In this document: one piece after another, positions 35,350 through 44,649 of the stretch | Layout of the letters: every line of letters begins with the position of its first letter | Numbering within the stretch: position 1 is the first letter of the stretch | Assembly: GCF_051652165.1 (NCBI RefSeq) | Contig: NZ_JBOFTR010000003.1 | Span: 186,001 to 250,000 of the forward strand | Direction: 5' to 3' | Origin: Plesiomonas sp051652165 | GTDB lineage: Bacteria; Pseudomonadota; Gammaproteobacteria; Enterobacterales; CAMTGL01 | Length of the DNA: 64,000 nt | Position numbers and translations under genes: made by a program | Notes under the pieces: generated by a model | Database searches by the model: none | Told to the model about the DNA's origin: nothing | The model's input: only the letters and a program-made list of their open reading frames with translations

Positions 35350-35991
35350 TTAGACCTTACCGTGTAGACGAATTTCACGCTCTGATTCTGTCAATGCGGC
35401 TAAAAATGCATCACGCTCAAACACGCGAGTCATATAGGCTTTAAGCTCTTTCGCACCAGGCCCACTCAACTCAATGCCCAGCACGGGTAAACGCCATAAC
35501 AGCGGTGTTAGGTAACAGTCAACGAGGCTGAACTCCTCACTCATAAAGAACGGATATTCTGCAAAAACAGGAGCAATTGCCAGAAGCTCTTCACGCAGTT
35601 GTTTACGTGCCATATCTGCTTCAGCCGGTGTACCTTGCTCAATTTTCTCAAGCAATGTGTACCAATCTTGTTCAATACGGTACATCATCTGACGGCTCTG
35701 ACCACGAGCAACAGGGTAAACAGGCATCAGTGGTGGATGAGGAAAACGCTCGTCCAAATACTCCATGATAATACGCGCGTTGTATAATACTAACTCACGG
35801 TCGACCAACGTTGGTACGGAATTATACGGATTTAGATCAAGCAAATCTTCTGGTAGATGCTCGGCATCAACCTGCTCAATTTCTACGCTCACGCCTTTTT
35901 CAGCAAGAACAATGCGAACTTGATGACTATAAATATCGGTTGCACCAGAAAATAGCGTCATCACCGAGCGTTTGTTAGCTGCAATAGCCAT
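35350..35991 (-). CDS. sspA: Stringent starvation protein SspA
   Basis: RNA polymerase-associated regulator with a glutathione-S-transferase fold; helps acid and stationary-phase survival. 213 aa (E. coli 212). Thioredoxin-like N-terminal domain (about 10-85, with SVPTLVDRELVLYNARIIMEYLDERFPHP), then an all-helical C-terminal domain (about 90-210). The catalytic glutathione residue is absent from the family, so no transferase activity is expected. Operon with sspB. Confidence 0.96.
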   Translation of the reverse strand: MAIAANKRSVMTLFSGATDIYSHQVRIVLAEKGVSVEIEQVDAEHLPEDLLDLNPYNSVPTLVDRELVLYNARIIMEYLDERFPHPPLMPVYPVARGQSRQMMYRIEQDWYTLLEKIEQGTPAEADMARKQLREELLAIAPVFAEYPFFMSEEFSLVDCYLTPLLWRLPVLGIELSGPGAKELKAYMTRVFERDAFLAALTESEREIRLHGKV

Positions 35992-36026
35992 TCAACCCTC
36001 CACTTTCACTCAAATACACAAACAGC

Positions 36027-36046
36027 AAAAGGGGGCTCGAGCCCCC
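36027..36046 (-). terminator. Terminator of petABC
   Basis: GGGGGCTC (36031-36038) followed directly by GAGCCCCC (36039-36046) makes a GC-only-rich 8-bp palindrome, with T4 after it on the minus strand. It lies between the petC stop and sspA. Confidence 0.7.
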
Positions 36047-36090
36047 ATGCCGGTCGGATAAACCGAAAAACAGGCTTCAGTTTCGCATAA

Positions 36091-36840
36091 TTAGTGTACG
36101 TCGCGCCAGTATTCCTTTTTCAGCAAGTAAGCCATGATGAAAAAGAGCACTAAAAACCCGAGTACCCAATAACCGATATACTGACGTTCTTTTTTCATTG
36201 GTTCACCAGAATATTCCAAAAAGTTAGTAATATCGCGCACGGCGTTATCATACTCTTCAGCATTTAGCTCCCCTTGACGTACAATCTCAGTACCAACAAT
36301 CACTTCATGTGGCTGGCCATCAATTTCATGTGTCTCTTTTTTCGCTATTGGTGTTCCTTGCAACTCTTCTAACACGTGCGGCATTCCCACATTTGGGAAA
36401 ACCGTGTTATTGACACCGAATGGTCGGCTTGAGTCAGCATAAAAAGAGTGTAAATAGGTATAAATCCAATCAGGACTACGCAAACGAGCCTCTAACGTTA
36501 AATCTGGAGGAGGCGCACCAAACCAAGCTGCAGCACTCTTTTGCGGCATCGCATTCTCCATAAGATCCCCAATTTTTGCATGTGGATCAAAGATCAGATT
36601 TTGTGTCATTAACTCTGGTGGAATACCTAAATCCGTTGCAACTCTCTCATAGCGTTGATATTTAGTAGAATGACAGCCTGCACAATAATTCATAAATAAT
36701 CTAGCACCATTTTGTAATGATGCTTTATCACTTAAATCATTGTTGGCTTTCATTAATGGCACACTTTCTGATGCATTTACAGGCAGCAACGTAGAGAGCA
36801 CGGGTAACAACGCAAATAAAACAATCGTCAGTTTTTTCAT
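36091..36840 (-). CDS. petC: Ubiquinol-cytochrome c reductase, cytochrome c1 subunit
   Basis: Heme-c subunit of the bc1 complex; passes electrons from the Rieske centre to cytochrome c. 249 aa. Seen: signal peptide (about 1-23), heme-attachment CAGCH at residues 53-57, a distal NVGMPHVL region likely to hold the Met ligand, and a C-terminal membrane anchor (YWVLGFLVLFFIMAYLL) with positive residues after it. Overlaps petB by 4 nt. bc1 genes are absent from E. coli, so this argues against Enterobacteriaceae. Confidence 0.96.
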   Translation of the reverse strand: MKKLTIVLFALLPVLSTLLPVNASESVPLMKANNDLSDKASLQNGARLFMNYCAGCHSTKYQRYERVATDLGIPPELMTQNLIFDPHAKIGDLMENAMPQKSAAAWFGAPPPDLTLEARLRSPDWIYTYLHSFYADSSRPFGVNNTVFPNVGMPHVLEELQGTPIAKKETHEIDGQPHEVIVGTEIVRQGELNAEEYDNAVRDITNFLEYSGEPMKKERQYIGYWVLGFLVLFFIMAYLLKKEYWRDVH

Positions 36841-38051
36841 TTGAATGTCACCCTTTCTGGCAAAGGCTTGGTTTTTTCATTTTTGCTGTAGAAAAACAGC
36901 AAAACAAAGAACATGAAATAACACACCGTAAAAATTTGCGATAACAAGGTATAGGTTGGTGTCGCTGGTAACGTCCCTAAAATACCTAACGCAATAAAAC
37001 TAACGGTAAATAACCCGATATTCCAACGATGAAAAGCACTGCGATAACGCACTGATTTGACCTTACCACGATCAACCCATGGCAATAAAAACAGTACCGC
37101 TATCGATAAGCCCATCATAATTACCCCCAACAACTTGTCAGGAATGGCACGCAAAATAGCGTAGAACGGGGTGAAATACCAAACCGGTGCAATGTGTGGC
37201 GGTGTTTTTAAGCCATTTGCCGCTTCAAAGTTAGGTGGCTCAAGAAAGTACCCCCCCATTTCAGGGTTAAAAAAGATCACATAACAGAAGAAAAACAGAA
37301 AACCGGCGACCCCCATAATGTCTTTTACGGTGTAATAAGGGTGGAACGGAATGGCATCTTTTGGCCAGCCGTTGGCATCTTTATTCTTTTTGATCTCAAT
37401 ACCATCAGGGTTATTTGATCCCACTTCATGCAAAGCCACAATATGCAGGAAGACCAACAGTACCAACACCAACGGAACGGCAATCACGTGCAGAGCAAAA
37501 AAGCGATTCAGTGTAACACCCGAAATGACATAATCACCTCGGATCCACAATGTCAGCGCATCACCGATACCAGGGATTGCGCCAAACAGTGAAATGATCA
37601 CCTGTGCTCCCCAAAATGACATCTGACCCCACGGCAACAAGTAGCCCATAAATGCTTCGGCCATTAATGCAAGAAAGAGCAGCATGCCGAAAATCCACAG
37701 CAACTCGCGCGGTTTTTGGTATGAACCGTAAATCAGCCCGCGGAACATGTGCATGTAGATGACAATAAAGAAGAACGAAGCACCGGTAGAGTGCATGTAA
37801 CGCAGCAGCCAGCCGTACTCAACATCACGCATGATGTATTCGATAGAGGCAAATGCCCCTTCAGCAGACGGATTGTAGTTCATCGTCAACCAGATCCCAG
37901 TGATGATCTGATTCACCAACACAAGCATTGCCAGCGATCCGAAAAAATACCAAAAATTGAAGTTTTTCGGCGCAGGATATTCGCCAACATGTTTGTTGTA
38001 GGTTGCGGTTAAGGGGATCCTGGCATTAATCCAGTCGAGTAGAGTATTCAT
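36837..38051 (-). CDS. petB: Ubiquinol-cytochrome c reductase, cytochrome b subunit
   Basis: Membrane core of the bc1 complex that binds hemes bL and bH and the Qo and Qi quinone sites. 404 aa with eight expected spans. Heme-ligand histidine pairs lie in LLRYMHSTGASFFFIVIYMHMFRG and FALHVIAVPL...FLHIVALHEVGSNNP. The Qo motif reads PVWY (in HIAPVWYFTPF) rather than the mitochondrial PEWY, a variant known from proteobacterial cytochromes b. Adjacent to petA (no gap) and petC (4-nt overlap). Confidence 0.97.
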   Translation of the reverse strand: MNTLLDWINARIPLTATYNKHVGEYPAPKNFNFWYFFGSLAMLVLVNQIITGIWLTMNYNPSAEGAFASIEYIMRDVEYGWLLRYMHSTGASFFFIVIYMHMFRGLIYGSYQKPRELLWIFGMLLFLALMAEAFMGYLLPWGQMSFWGAQVIISLFGAIPGIGDALTLWIRGDYVISGVTLNRFFALHVIAVPLVLVLLVFLHIVALHEVGSNNPDGIEIKKNKDANGWPKDAIPFHPYYTVKDIMGVAGFLFFFCYVIFFNPEMGGYFLEPPNFEAANGLKTPPHIAPVWYFTPFYAILRAIPDKLLGVIMMGLSIAVLFLLPWVDRGKVKSVRYRSAFHRWNIGLFTVSFIALGILGTLPATPTYTLLSQIFTVCYFMFFVLLFFYSKNEKTKPLPERVTFK

Positions 38052-38648
38052 TTACGCAGCCACTCCCTTGTCATCTACGCCAATGATAATGGTATTGTCG
38101 TCGACAAATTTATACGGTGGGATCATCAAATTTAAGGGGGCGGGAACGCCCTGAAATACGCGACCGGCCATATCAAATTTTGAACCGTGGCACGGGCATA
38201 AGAAGCCTGATTGCACACCTTCAACTTGTACACCAAAGTTTTCTGGAATATAACTCGGTGAGCAACCTAAATGCGTACAAATCCCGACCGCAACAAAAAT
38301 ATCGGGTTTAATCGACCGATAAGGATTACTTGCATACTCAGGTTGTTGTGGTTCAGACGATTGTGGATCGCGCAATTTTCCATCGTGCGTGGCCAGTTCA
38401 TCCAATACCACTTTGGTTCGACGCACAAGCCAGACAGGTTTCCCCCGCCACTCGACACGAATCAACTGCCCTTCTTCTAATTTGCTGATATCGACCTGAA
38501 CCGGTGCACCTGCCGCCTTGGCCTTCGCACTGGGATTCCAGGATTTGATGAAGGGTACAGCTACAAAAACTGCCCCTACGCCACCGACTACGCCAGTTGC
38601 GGCAGTTAAAAAACGCCGGCGACTGTTGTTTACAGGCGCATTGTTCAT
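38052..38648 (-). CDS. petA: Ubiquinol-cytochrome c reductase, Rieske iron-sulfur subunit
   Basis: Carries the mobile [2Fe-2S] head of the bc1 complex. 198 aa. Seen: twin-arginine motif SRRRFLTAATG at the N-terminus, membrane anchor, a hinge rich in Ala/Lys, and cluster-binding boxes CTHLGC (residues 124-129) and CPCHGS (151-156). First gene of petABC, with a good promoter 143-171 nt upstream. Confidence 0.97.
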   Translation of the reverse strand: MNNAPVNNSRRRFLTAATGVVGGVGAVFVAVPFIKSWNPSAKAKAAGAPVQVDISKLEEGQLIRVEWRGKPVWLVRRTKVVLDELATHDGKLRDPQSSEPQQPEYASNPYRSIKPDIFVAVGICTHLGCSPSYIPENFGVQVEGVQSGFLCPCHGSKFDMAGRVFQGVPAPLNLMIPPYKFVDDNTIIIGVDDKGVAA

Positions 38649-38790
38649 CCCTCACTCTCCCATCGCATCCCGCTTGGTTATTATTATTTCCCTGCGGTCT
38701 TATTGCTTCCTGACGTGAAATCTCTTGCCCCCTACTAAAATATTAACATTTGAGTAGCATGAGATCCCCATAATTGCAAAAGTCACGCAA

Positions 38791-38819
38791 ATAATAAGAA
38801 AAACAACACTTTTTGACAA
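38791..38819 (-). promoter_or_regulatory. Promoter of petABC
   Basis: Minus-strand -35 TTGTCA (38814-38819, five of six) and -10 TATTAT (38791-38796, five of six) with a 17-nt spacer, 35 nt after the rpsI terminator. It predicts a leader of about 135 nt before petA. Confidence 0.7.
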
Positions 38820-38853
38820 GTTATTAAAACCTTTTTGCAACATATATAACAAC

Positions 38854-38882
38854 AAAAAAGCCCAGCATACGCTGGGCTTTTT
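38854..38882 (-). terminator. Terminator of rplM-rpsI
   Basis: Perfect stem GCCCAGC (38860-38866) / GCTGGGC (38871-38877), loop ATAC, flanked by A6 and T5, 34 nt after the rpsI stop. Confidence 0.92.
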
Positions 38883-38916
38883 GAAGGTAATCTGTAACCG
38901 CCGAAGCGGTAACAAA

Positions 38917-39309
38917 TTAACGCTTGGAGAACTGTGGACGACGACGTGCTTTACGCAGACCGACTTTCTTACGTTCCACGCAACGAGCGTCACGAGTTAC
39001 GAAGCCAGCAGCGCGCAGAGCTGGACGAAGGGTCTCGTCGTACTGCATCAGTGCACGGGTAATACCGTGACGGATTGCGCCCGCTTGACCAGAAATACCA
39101 CCACCAACAACGGTGATGTACAGGTCTAGCTTCTCGCTCATCTCAACCAGTTCCAGCGGCTGACGAACTACCATACGGGCAGTTGGACGGCCGAAGTACT
39201 GATCCAGACTACGCTGGTTGATTACGATGTTACCGCTACCCGGCTTGATAAAGACGCGCGCGGAAGAGCTTTTGCGACGGCCAGTGCCGTAGTATTGATT
39301 CTCTGCCAT
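38917..39309 (-). CDS. rpsI: Small ribosomal subunit protein uS9
   Basis: 30S subunit protein whose C-terminal tail reaches the P-site tRNA. 130 aa. Seen: YYGTGRRKSSSARVFIKPGSG at the N-terminus, GGGISGQAGAIRHGI, and the basic tail RKKVGLRKARRRPQFSKR. Follows rplM by 15 nt in the conserved two-gene operon. Codon use is visibly more GC-rich and biased than its neighbours, as expected for highly expressed genes. Confidence 0.99.
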   Translation of the reverse strand: MAENQYYGTGRRKSSSARVFIKPGSGNIVINQRSLDQYFGRPTARMVVRQPLELVEMSEKLDLYITVVGGGISGQAGAIRHGITRALMQYDETLRPALRAAGFVTRDARCVERKKVGLRKARRRPQFSKR

Positions 39310-39324
39310 TGCCTTGATCCCGTA

Positions 39325-39753
39325 TTAGATGTCCAGAACTTGTGGTTGCTGTGCTGCATGATCGTGCGTAGCACCCGCATACACTTTCAGCTTACGGAAC
39401 ATGGCACGGCCCAGAGGACCTTTTGGCAGCATGCCCTTAACAGCGATTTCGATCACGCGCTCTGGATGCTTGGCGATCATTTCTTCGAAAGTGGCAGATT
39501 TCATACCACCGATATAGCCGCTGTGACGGTAATAAACCTTGTCAGAACGCTTGTTACCTGTTACAGCAACTTTATCTGCGTTCAAAACGATGATGTAATC
39601 ACCGGTATCAACGTGCGGAGTGTATTCCGCCTTGTGCTTGCCGCGCAGACGACGAGCCAGCTCGGTCGCCAGACGACCCAGAGTCTTGCCGTTTGCGTCT
39701 ACTACATACCAGTCACGCTTAACGGTTTCTGGTTTAGCTACAAAAGTTTTCAT
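39325..39753 (-). CDS. rplM: Large ribosomal subunit protein uL13
   Basis: 50S subunit protein needed early in assembly. 142 aa as in E. coli. Seen: MKTFVAKPETVKRDWYVVDA, GRLATELARRLRGKHKAEYTPHVDTGDYI with the conserved signature, and PKGPLGRAMFRKLKVYAG. In E. coli L13 represses this operon through the rplM leader; a leader of about 147 nt is predicted here. Confidence 0.99.
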   Translation of the reverse strand: MKTFVAKPETVKRDWYVVDANGKTLGRLATELARRLRGKHKAEYTPHVDTGDYIIVLNADKVAVTGNKRSDKVYYRHSGYIGGMKSATFEEMIAKHPERVIEIAVKGMLPKGPLGRAMFRKLKVYAGATHDHAAQQPQVLDI

Positions 39754-39906
39754 GAAATAGCTTACCCAATAAAAAAGTTACACCCGGTGAATTAACGTCG
39801 GGAATGATGAAAATTCACACTCACATGCCAAGCACAACAACCCCTTCGAGTTGAGTTTGCTAGCACCGTATTGGCGGGGACTACCAATGTAACGTGGGGT
39901 CGCAAG

Positions 39907-39912
39907 ATTATA
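39907..39912 (-). promoter_or_regulatory. -10 box of the rplM-rpsI promoter
   Basis: Perfect TATAAT on the minus strand; the best -35 at 17 nt (TCGATT) is weak and lies in a GTCGAT/ATCGAC hairpin (39922-39936). The leader it predicts (about 39900-39754) is long and GC-rich for the area, suitable for L13 autoregulation, which is an inference. Confidence 0.6.
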
Positions 39913-39959
39913 GTGAAGACCGTCGATAAAATCGACTGTTTTTTGCATCACATCTGCAA

Positions 39960-41153
39960 TTACGACCAATGAGGCTGCGCAAGATAATCTATGCTCTGCA
40001 TCTCTTGCAAGCGAGAAAAACATCTTTGGTACTCAAAACGCAATAAATTTCCCTGATAAAGCTGTTCTGGCAAGGTTTCAGCTGAAATAATTAATTTTAC
40101 CTTACGTTCATAAAACTCATCGATTAAGGCAATAAAGCGCCGGGCAGTATCACTGTTTTCCTCTGACATACAACGCACATGCATTAACAATACGGTATGG
40201 TAACGCTGTGAGAGTGCAATAAAGTCAGCCGCGTTACGCGGTTGCTCACACAGTGCGTTAAAATCAACCATGAGCACACCCGCAGACTCAGCTTTAACCT
40301 GAATTAACCGCTGGTTAATCAGAATGGAATGATTACATTGAGGATGTTCAGTACTTAAACGGGAAAAGTAATGTTGCATGTTGCGCTCGGCCTGTGCATC
40401 CAGTGGACAATGATAAATTTCAGCCTGTTGCAGTGTACGCAAACGGTAATCAATTCCACTATCAACAGACAATATTTGACAATGTTGTTTGATAAGTGAA
40501 ATAGCAGGTAAAAATCGGCTGCGTTGTAATCCATTACGATAAAGCTCGTCTGGCTGCACATTTGAGGTTGCCACTAATACCACTCCCTGCGCAAATAGTG
40601 CCTTAAATAAGCCTCCTAACAACATCGCATCGGTAATATCAGAAACGAAAAACTCATCGAAACAGATAACGGCATACTGCTCACTCAGTTGCTGCGCAAT
40701 ATGAATAAGCGGATCGGAGCGCCCTTTTTGCTCATTTAATGCACTGTGTACATAGTGCATAAAACGATGAAAGTGCATACGCAGTTTACGATTGCCTGGT
40801 AATGCATCGTAGAACAGATCCATTAGCCATGTTTTCCCTCGCCCTACACCACCCCACAGGTATACTCCCTGTATCGGCGTAGAAGGGGCATTGGAGGTAA
40901 CAAAACGCGAACGAACAACTTTAAGTAGAGGGAGCCACGATTTTATTCCCCTCTTTTTTTCCATGGCCTTGTTTAAATCTTTATCACTTAAAGAAAACAG
41001 GGTATTCAACGGCACTGAGGTAGTGGTATGTTGAACTAATTGGAAAAAAAGACGATCTAATTCCTGTACTGCCCGCTGCTGAGTGAGATCAAAACTCAGT
41101 TGTGGTTCAAGTAACAATTGTTGATAACGTTGGCTAGGTGGAATCACATCCAT
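39960..41153 (-). CDS. zapE: Cell division ATPase ZapE (AFG1-like)
   Basis: AAA-type P-loop ATPase that associates with the Z ring late in division and destabilises FtsZ polymers in E. coli. 397 aa (E. coli 375). Seen: PPSQRYQQLL start, Walker A GGVGRGKTWLMD, Walker B VICFDEFFVSDI, and LVATSNVQPDELYRNGLQRSRFLP, all hallmarks of the AFG1/LACE1 family. Divergent from zapG across 175 nt and upstream of rplM, as in E. coli. Confidence 0.96.
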   Translation of the reverse strand: MDVIPPSQRYQQLLLEPQLSFDLTQQRAVQELDRLFFQLVQHTTTSVPLNTLFSLSDKDLNKAMEKKRGIKSWLPLLKVVRSRFVTSNAPSTPIQGVYLWGGVGRGKTWLMDLFYDALPGNRKLRMHFHRFMHYVHSALNEQKGRSDPLIHIAQQLSEQYAVICFDEFFVSDITDAMLLGGLFKALFAQGVVLVATSNVQPDELYRNGLQRSRFLPAISLIKQHCQILSVDSGIDYRLRTLQQAEIYHCPLDAQAERNMQHYFSRLSTEHPQCNHSILINQRLIQVKAESAGVLMVDFNALCEQPRNAADFIALSQRYHTVLLMHVRCMSEENSDTARRFIALIDEFYERKVKLIISAETLPEQLYQGNLLRFEYQRCFSRLQEMQSIDYLAQPHWS

Positions 41154-41328
41154 TGTTCGACCACTTCCTGTATAAATATTCGGTATAGTCTTTACGTGTT
41201 TTTTATCACATTAAAAGATGACGCTTATAGTATCACGTCGCCTGTAAGAGCAGGTATAGTGACAACAGTAAAGACAGTGGCATGATAGCCACCTTGCTGA
41301 TTAAGCTTGATTTTCCTTAGGAGTAATT

Positions 41329-41718
41329 ATGACTTGGATTAGTGCGCTTACTTTTATTGTTGGTTTGGCGCTAGGTATGATTTTGGCTCGTTTAATGCGT
41401 AAAGATTTACGCAAGCAGAAAAAAATACAGACTGAACTTGAAAAAAATAAGTATGAGTTAGAGCAGTATCGTCAAGAGTTGACTGACCATTTTGCACACA
41501 GTGCAGAACTGTTAGACAATATGGCTAATGATTACCGTAAGCTCTATCAACATATGGCAAAAACGTCAAATCAGCTGCTGCCTGAGTTACCAAAGCAAGA
41601 TAACCCTTTTCGTTATCGCTTAACAGAAGCTGATAATGACCAAGCACCTATTAGTATGCCACGCGATTATCCTGATCAACACACGGGTATTTTTAATCCG
41701 AAAAAACCTCAAGATTAA
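41329..41718 (+). CDS. zapG: Division/elongation protein ZapG (YhcB, DUF1043)
   Basis: Inner-membrane coiled-coil protein linked to cell shape, envelope synthesis and division. 129 aa (E. coli 132). One N-terminal membrane span (about 3-20), a long charged coiled coil (about 25-75), and the conserved LPELPKQDNPFRYRL block before a polar tail. A good AGGAG precedes ATG 41329. Same strand as degQ and degS, the usual neighbours. Confidence 0.94.
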   Translation: MTWISALTFIVGLALGMILARLMRKDLRKQKKIQTELEKNKYELEQYRQELTDHFAHSAELLDNMANDYRKLYQHMAKTSNQLLPELPKQDNPFRYRLTEADNDQAPISMPRDYPDQHTGIFNPKKPQD

Positions 41719-41855
41719 AAAAACAGCGGTTTAATTGGTCATTTAGTGAACTAAATGGGGCATTTATAGTCTTAGAGGATAAGTTGTTCTTTTTGAACGG
41801 CAATATTCTTTTATCCTTACTAAATTATATTTTTTCGATTGTTGGGTGTGTTGCT

Positions 41856-43220
41856 ATGAAAAAACCTATGCTATTGCTGAGTGCTTTAACGTTAAGTTTA
41901 GGCTTATCTTTGAGCCCAGTTTCGGCGTTTGCAGCGCTTCCTGCGGCAGTCAATGGGCAGACGGTGCCAAGTCTTGCGCCTATGCTAGAGAAAGTACTTC
42001 CTGCTGTAGTGGGCATTTCCGTAGAGGGGACTCAGGTTCAACGTCAACGCTTACCTGAAGAGTTCAAATTTTTCTTTGGCCCTGATTTTCCTACTGAACA
42101 ATCAAATGCACGCCCATTTCGTGGATTAGGTTCAGGTGTAATTATTGATGCAGCTAAAGGTTATGTGATTACCAATAATCATGTGATTAATGGTGCAGAT
42201 AAGATTAATGTACAACTCAAAGATGGTCGTGAGTTTAAAGCTAAGTTGCTTGGTACAGATAAACAATCTGATATTGCCCTGTTGCAGTTAGAAAATCCTA
42301 AAGATTTAACGGCAATTAAGATTGCTAATTCAGATGGTTTACGCGTAGGTGATTTTGCTGTAGCGGTGGGTAATCCGTTTGGTTTAGGTCAAACTGTTAC
42401 GTCTGGAATTATCTCTGCACTGGGCCGCACGGGATTAAACTTAGAGAACTTTGAAAACTTTATTCAGACTGATGCAGCAATAAACCAAGGCAACTCAGGC
42501 GGCGCGCTGCTGAACTTAAACGGTGAGTTAATTGGTATTAATACCGCAATTTTAGCGCCTAATGGCGGTAACGTAGGTATCGGTTTTGCTATTCCAAGTA
42601 CAATGGCAAAAAATTTAGTTGATCAAATTATTCAGTTTGGTGGTGTACGTCGCGGTATTTTGGGCATTAAAGCGGGTGAAATGAACCCTGATCTGGCCAA
42701 AGCATTTAATTTAGATGCTCAAAAAGGGGCATTTGTCAGCGAGGTTGTACCAAACTCAGCAGCCGCAAAAGCCGGTATTAAAGCGGGTGATGTGATTGTG
42801 ATGATGGATGGCCAACCTGTTGTAAGCTTTGCTGAAATGCGTGCCAAAATTGCCACTATGGGTGCGGGTAAAACGGTAAAACTCGGCCTATTACGTGATG
42901 GCAAACCTCTTGATGCAAATGTGACACTTGCACAAAGTGATGATGTACAAACAAGCGCATCAAACTTATATCCTGGTTTAGAAGGCGCTGAGTTGCTCAA
43001 TTACAGTAAAGGTGAGCAGCATGGTGTGCAGGTCACTAAAGTGGATAAAGGTTCATCAGCTGCGCGAGTTGGTCTACAAAATGGCGATGTGATTGTTGGC
43101 ATTAATCGTCAGCCTATAGCGAATTTAGGCGAACTACGTAAAGTATTAGATAGCAAACCTCCAGTGATTGCGATGAATATTCTGCGTGGTGATGCTTCGC
43201 TCTATATATTACTACGCTAA
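41856..43220 (+). CDS. degQ: Periplasmic serine protease/chaperone DegQ (HtrA family)
   Basis: Periplasmic quality-control protease. 454 aa from ATG 41856. Signal peptide with cleavage after SAFA, protease domain with catalytic His (ITNNHVIN), Asp (SDIALLQLE) and Ser (QGNSGGALL), then two PDZ domains (about 255-345 and 365-454). The upstream in-frame start at 41784 would put 24 odd residues before the signal peptide, so I reject it. It has a shorter Q-linker (EGTQVQRQRLPEEFKFFFG) than DegP, which with degS next door favours DegQ; it may be the only DegP/Q-type protein, which cannot be judged from this window. A short palindrome (41740-41757) precedes it. Confidence 0.93.
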   Translation: MKKPMLLLSALTLSLGLSLSPVSAFAALPAAVNGQTVPSLAPMLEKVLPAVVGISVEGTQVQRQRLPEEFKFFFGPDFPTEQSNARPFRGLGSGVIIDAAKGYVITNNHVINGADKINVQLKDGREFKAKLLGTDKQSDIALLQLENPKDLTAIKIANSDGLRVGDFAVAVGNPFGLGQTVTSGIISALGRTGLNLENFENFIQTDAAINQGNSGGALLNLNGELIGINTAILAPNGGNVGIGFAIPSTMAKNLVDQIIQFGGVRRGILGIKAGEMNPDLAKAFNLDAQKGAFVSEVVPNSAAAKAGIKAGDVIVMMDGQPVVSFAEMRAKIATMGAGKTVKLGLLRDGKPLDANVTLAQSDDVQTSASNLYPGLEGAELLNYSKGEQHGVQVTKVDKGSSAARVGLQNGDVIVGINRQPIANLGELRKVLDSKPPVIAMNILRGDASLYILLR

Positions 43221-43363
43221 TATATCGTTTCATCTCAAGGATTATTGCCGTAGTGTGTGCTGTCAACGCAATTTAATGTACAGCGATATATAACGGAGTC
43301 AGGATGCTGTTTTTGTATCCTGACTTCTTCTTTTTTGCTTTCCAATATCAACTGACTGCCATT

Positions 43364-44431
43364 ATGCTTGCAAAGCTGTTTAAAGCAATTGTATTAGGAA
43401 TACTGGCTGCCTTGCTGGTGCTCTGGCTTTATCCTGAAATACGTAAAAGCTCTATCGGGCTACCTGCTCCCCATTTATCTATTGGCACTGAACAACCGGT
43501 GAGTTTTAATTCAGCGGTACGACGTGCTGCACCTGCGGTCGTTAATGTTTATAACCGCAGTATGGGGAACAACAGTGAAGATCAAACGCTGGGGATCCGT
43601 AATTTAGGATCTGGGGTAATTATGGACCCGCGTGGCTACATTCTCACCAATCAGCATGTAATTGCCAGTGCAGATCAAATCATTGTGGCGTTGCAAGATG
43701 GTAGGGTTTTTGAGGCAATGCTTGTTGGCTCTGATACAATGACTGATTTAGCAGTGCTAAAAATTGACTCTACAAATTTGCCAAAAATCCCGCAAAACTC
43801 AGAACGCCCTGCCCGTGTTGGTGATATCGTGTTGGCTATTGGTAACCCCTATAATTTAGGTCAAACCATTACACAAGGAATTATCAGTGCGACTGGACGT
43901 ATCGGTTTGAGTACGTTTGGACGGCAAAACTTCCTGCAAACAGATGCATCAATCAACCGCGGTAACTCTGGCGGTGCATTGGTAAACAGTTTGGGTGAGT
44001 TAGTTGGGATTAACACGCTGAGTTTAGATAAGAGTAACTCTGGTGAGGCTGCAGAAGGGATTGGTTTTGCAATTCCAGTTGCGTTAGCCAGTAAAATAAT
44101 GAGTAAACTGATCCGCGATGGTCGGGTGATCCGTGGTTATATTGGCGTTCAAGGTCGCGAAGTTGTGCCTGCAAGAAGCCCACATTTTAATCTTGAGCGT
44201 GTACAAGGCATTATTATTGGAGCAATTGAACCTTCAAGCCCTGCGGCTATCGCAGGATTGCATGTTCGCGATATTGTGACATCTATTGATGGTAAAGTTC
44301 CGGTCAGTGCTGTTGGTGTCATGGATCAAGTTGCAGAAATTCGTCCAGGCTCAACCATTCAAGTAACGCTAATCCGCGATGGTAAAGAGATGACTATTCC
44401 GGTTACAGTCAGTGAATATCCTATTCATTAA
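43364..44431 (+). CDS. degS: Site-1 sigma-E protease DegS
   Basis: Membrane-anchored periplasmic protease that senses unfolded porins through its PDZ domain and cuts RseA to activate sigma-E. From ATG 43364 it has 355 aa, identical to E. coli DegS, and starts MLAKLFKAIVLGILAALLVLW, the membrane anchor. Catalytic His (LTNQHVIA), Asp (TDLAVLKI) and Ser (RGNSGGALV) are present, with one PDZ domain at about 255-350. An in-frame ATG at 43304 has a better ribosome-binding site (GGAG, 5 nt spacing) and would add 20 aromatic-rich residues; the family length argues for 43364. Confidence 0.94.
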   Translation: MLAKLFKAIVLGILAALLVLWLYPEIRKSSIGLPAPHLSIGTEQPVSFNSAVRRAAPAVVNVYNRSMGNNSEDQTLGIRNLGSGVIMDPRGYILTNQHVIASADQIIVALQDGRVFEAMLVGSDTMTDLAVLKIDSTNLPKIPQNSERPARVGDIVLAIGNPYNLGQTITQGIISATGRIGLSTFGRQNFLQTDASINRGNSGGALVNSLGELVGINTLSLDKSNSGEAAEGIGFAIPVALASKIMSKLIRDGRVIRGYIGVQGREVVPARSPHFNLERVQGIIIGAIEPSSPAAIAGLHVRDIVTSIDGKVPVSAVGVMDQVAEIRPGSTIQVTLIRDGKEMTIPVTVSEYPIH

Positions 44432-44585
44432 GCGAAGATGACACATGAGGCTCTTGCGCTTTTATTGCTCATGACAGAGTATGCGTATCTATACGTTGTA
44501 TGTTTTTAGATAAGCGATACAACAGTAACGCTGCAAGAGTATAATGCAATAAAAGTATCAATCGCCAATCATCATTGGTGCAATG

Positions 44586-44621
44586 AAAAAGCCTGTCAGA
44601 TAACACCTAACAGGCCTTTTT
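44586..44621. terminator. Bidirectional terminator between degS and murA
   Basis: Stem GCCTGT (44591-44596) / ACAGGC (44610-44615) with a 13-nt loop, A5 before and T5 after one extra C. It serves converging degS and murA. Confidence 0.8.
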
Positions 44622-44649
44622 CATGCACTAAAATACAAAAACATGCAGG

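Noticed and set aside
41740..41757. CATTTAGT/ACTAAATG palindrome after zapG as a terminator
   Set aside because: Only 8-bp AT-rich arms with a 2-nt centre and no T tract; may be a chance palindrome or an operator for degQ, not supportable either way.
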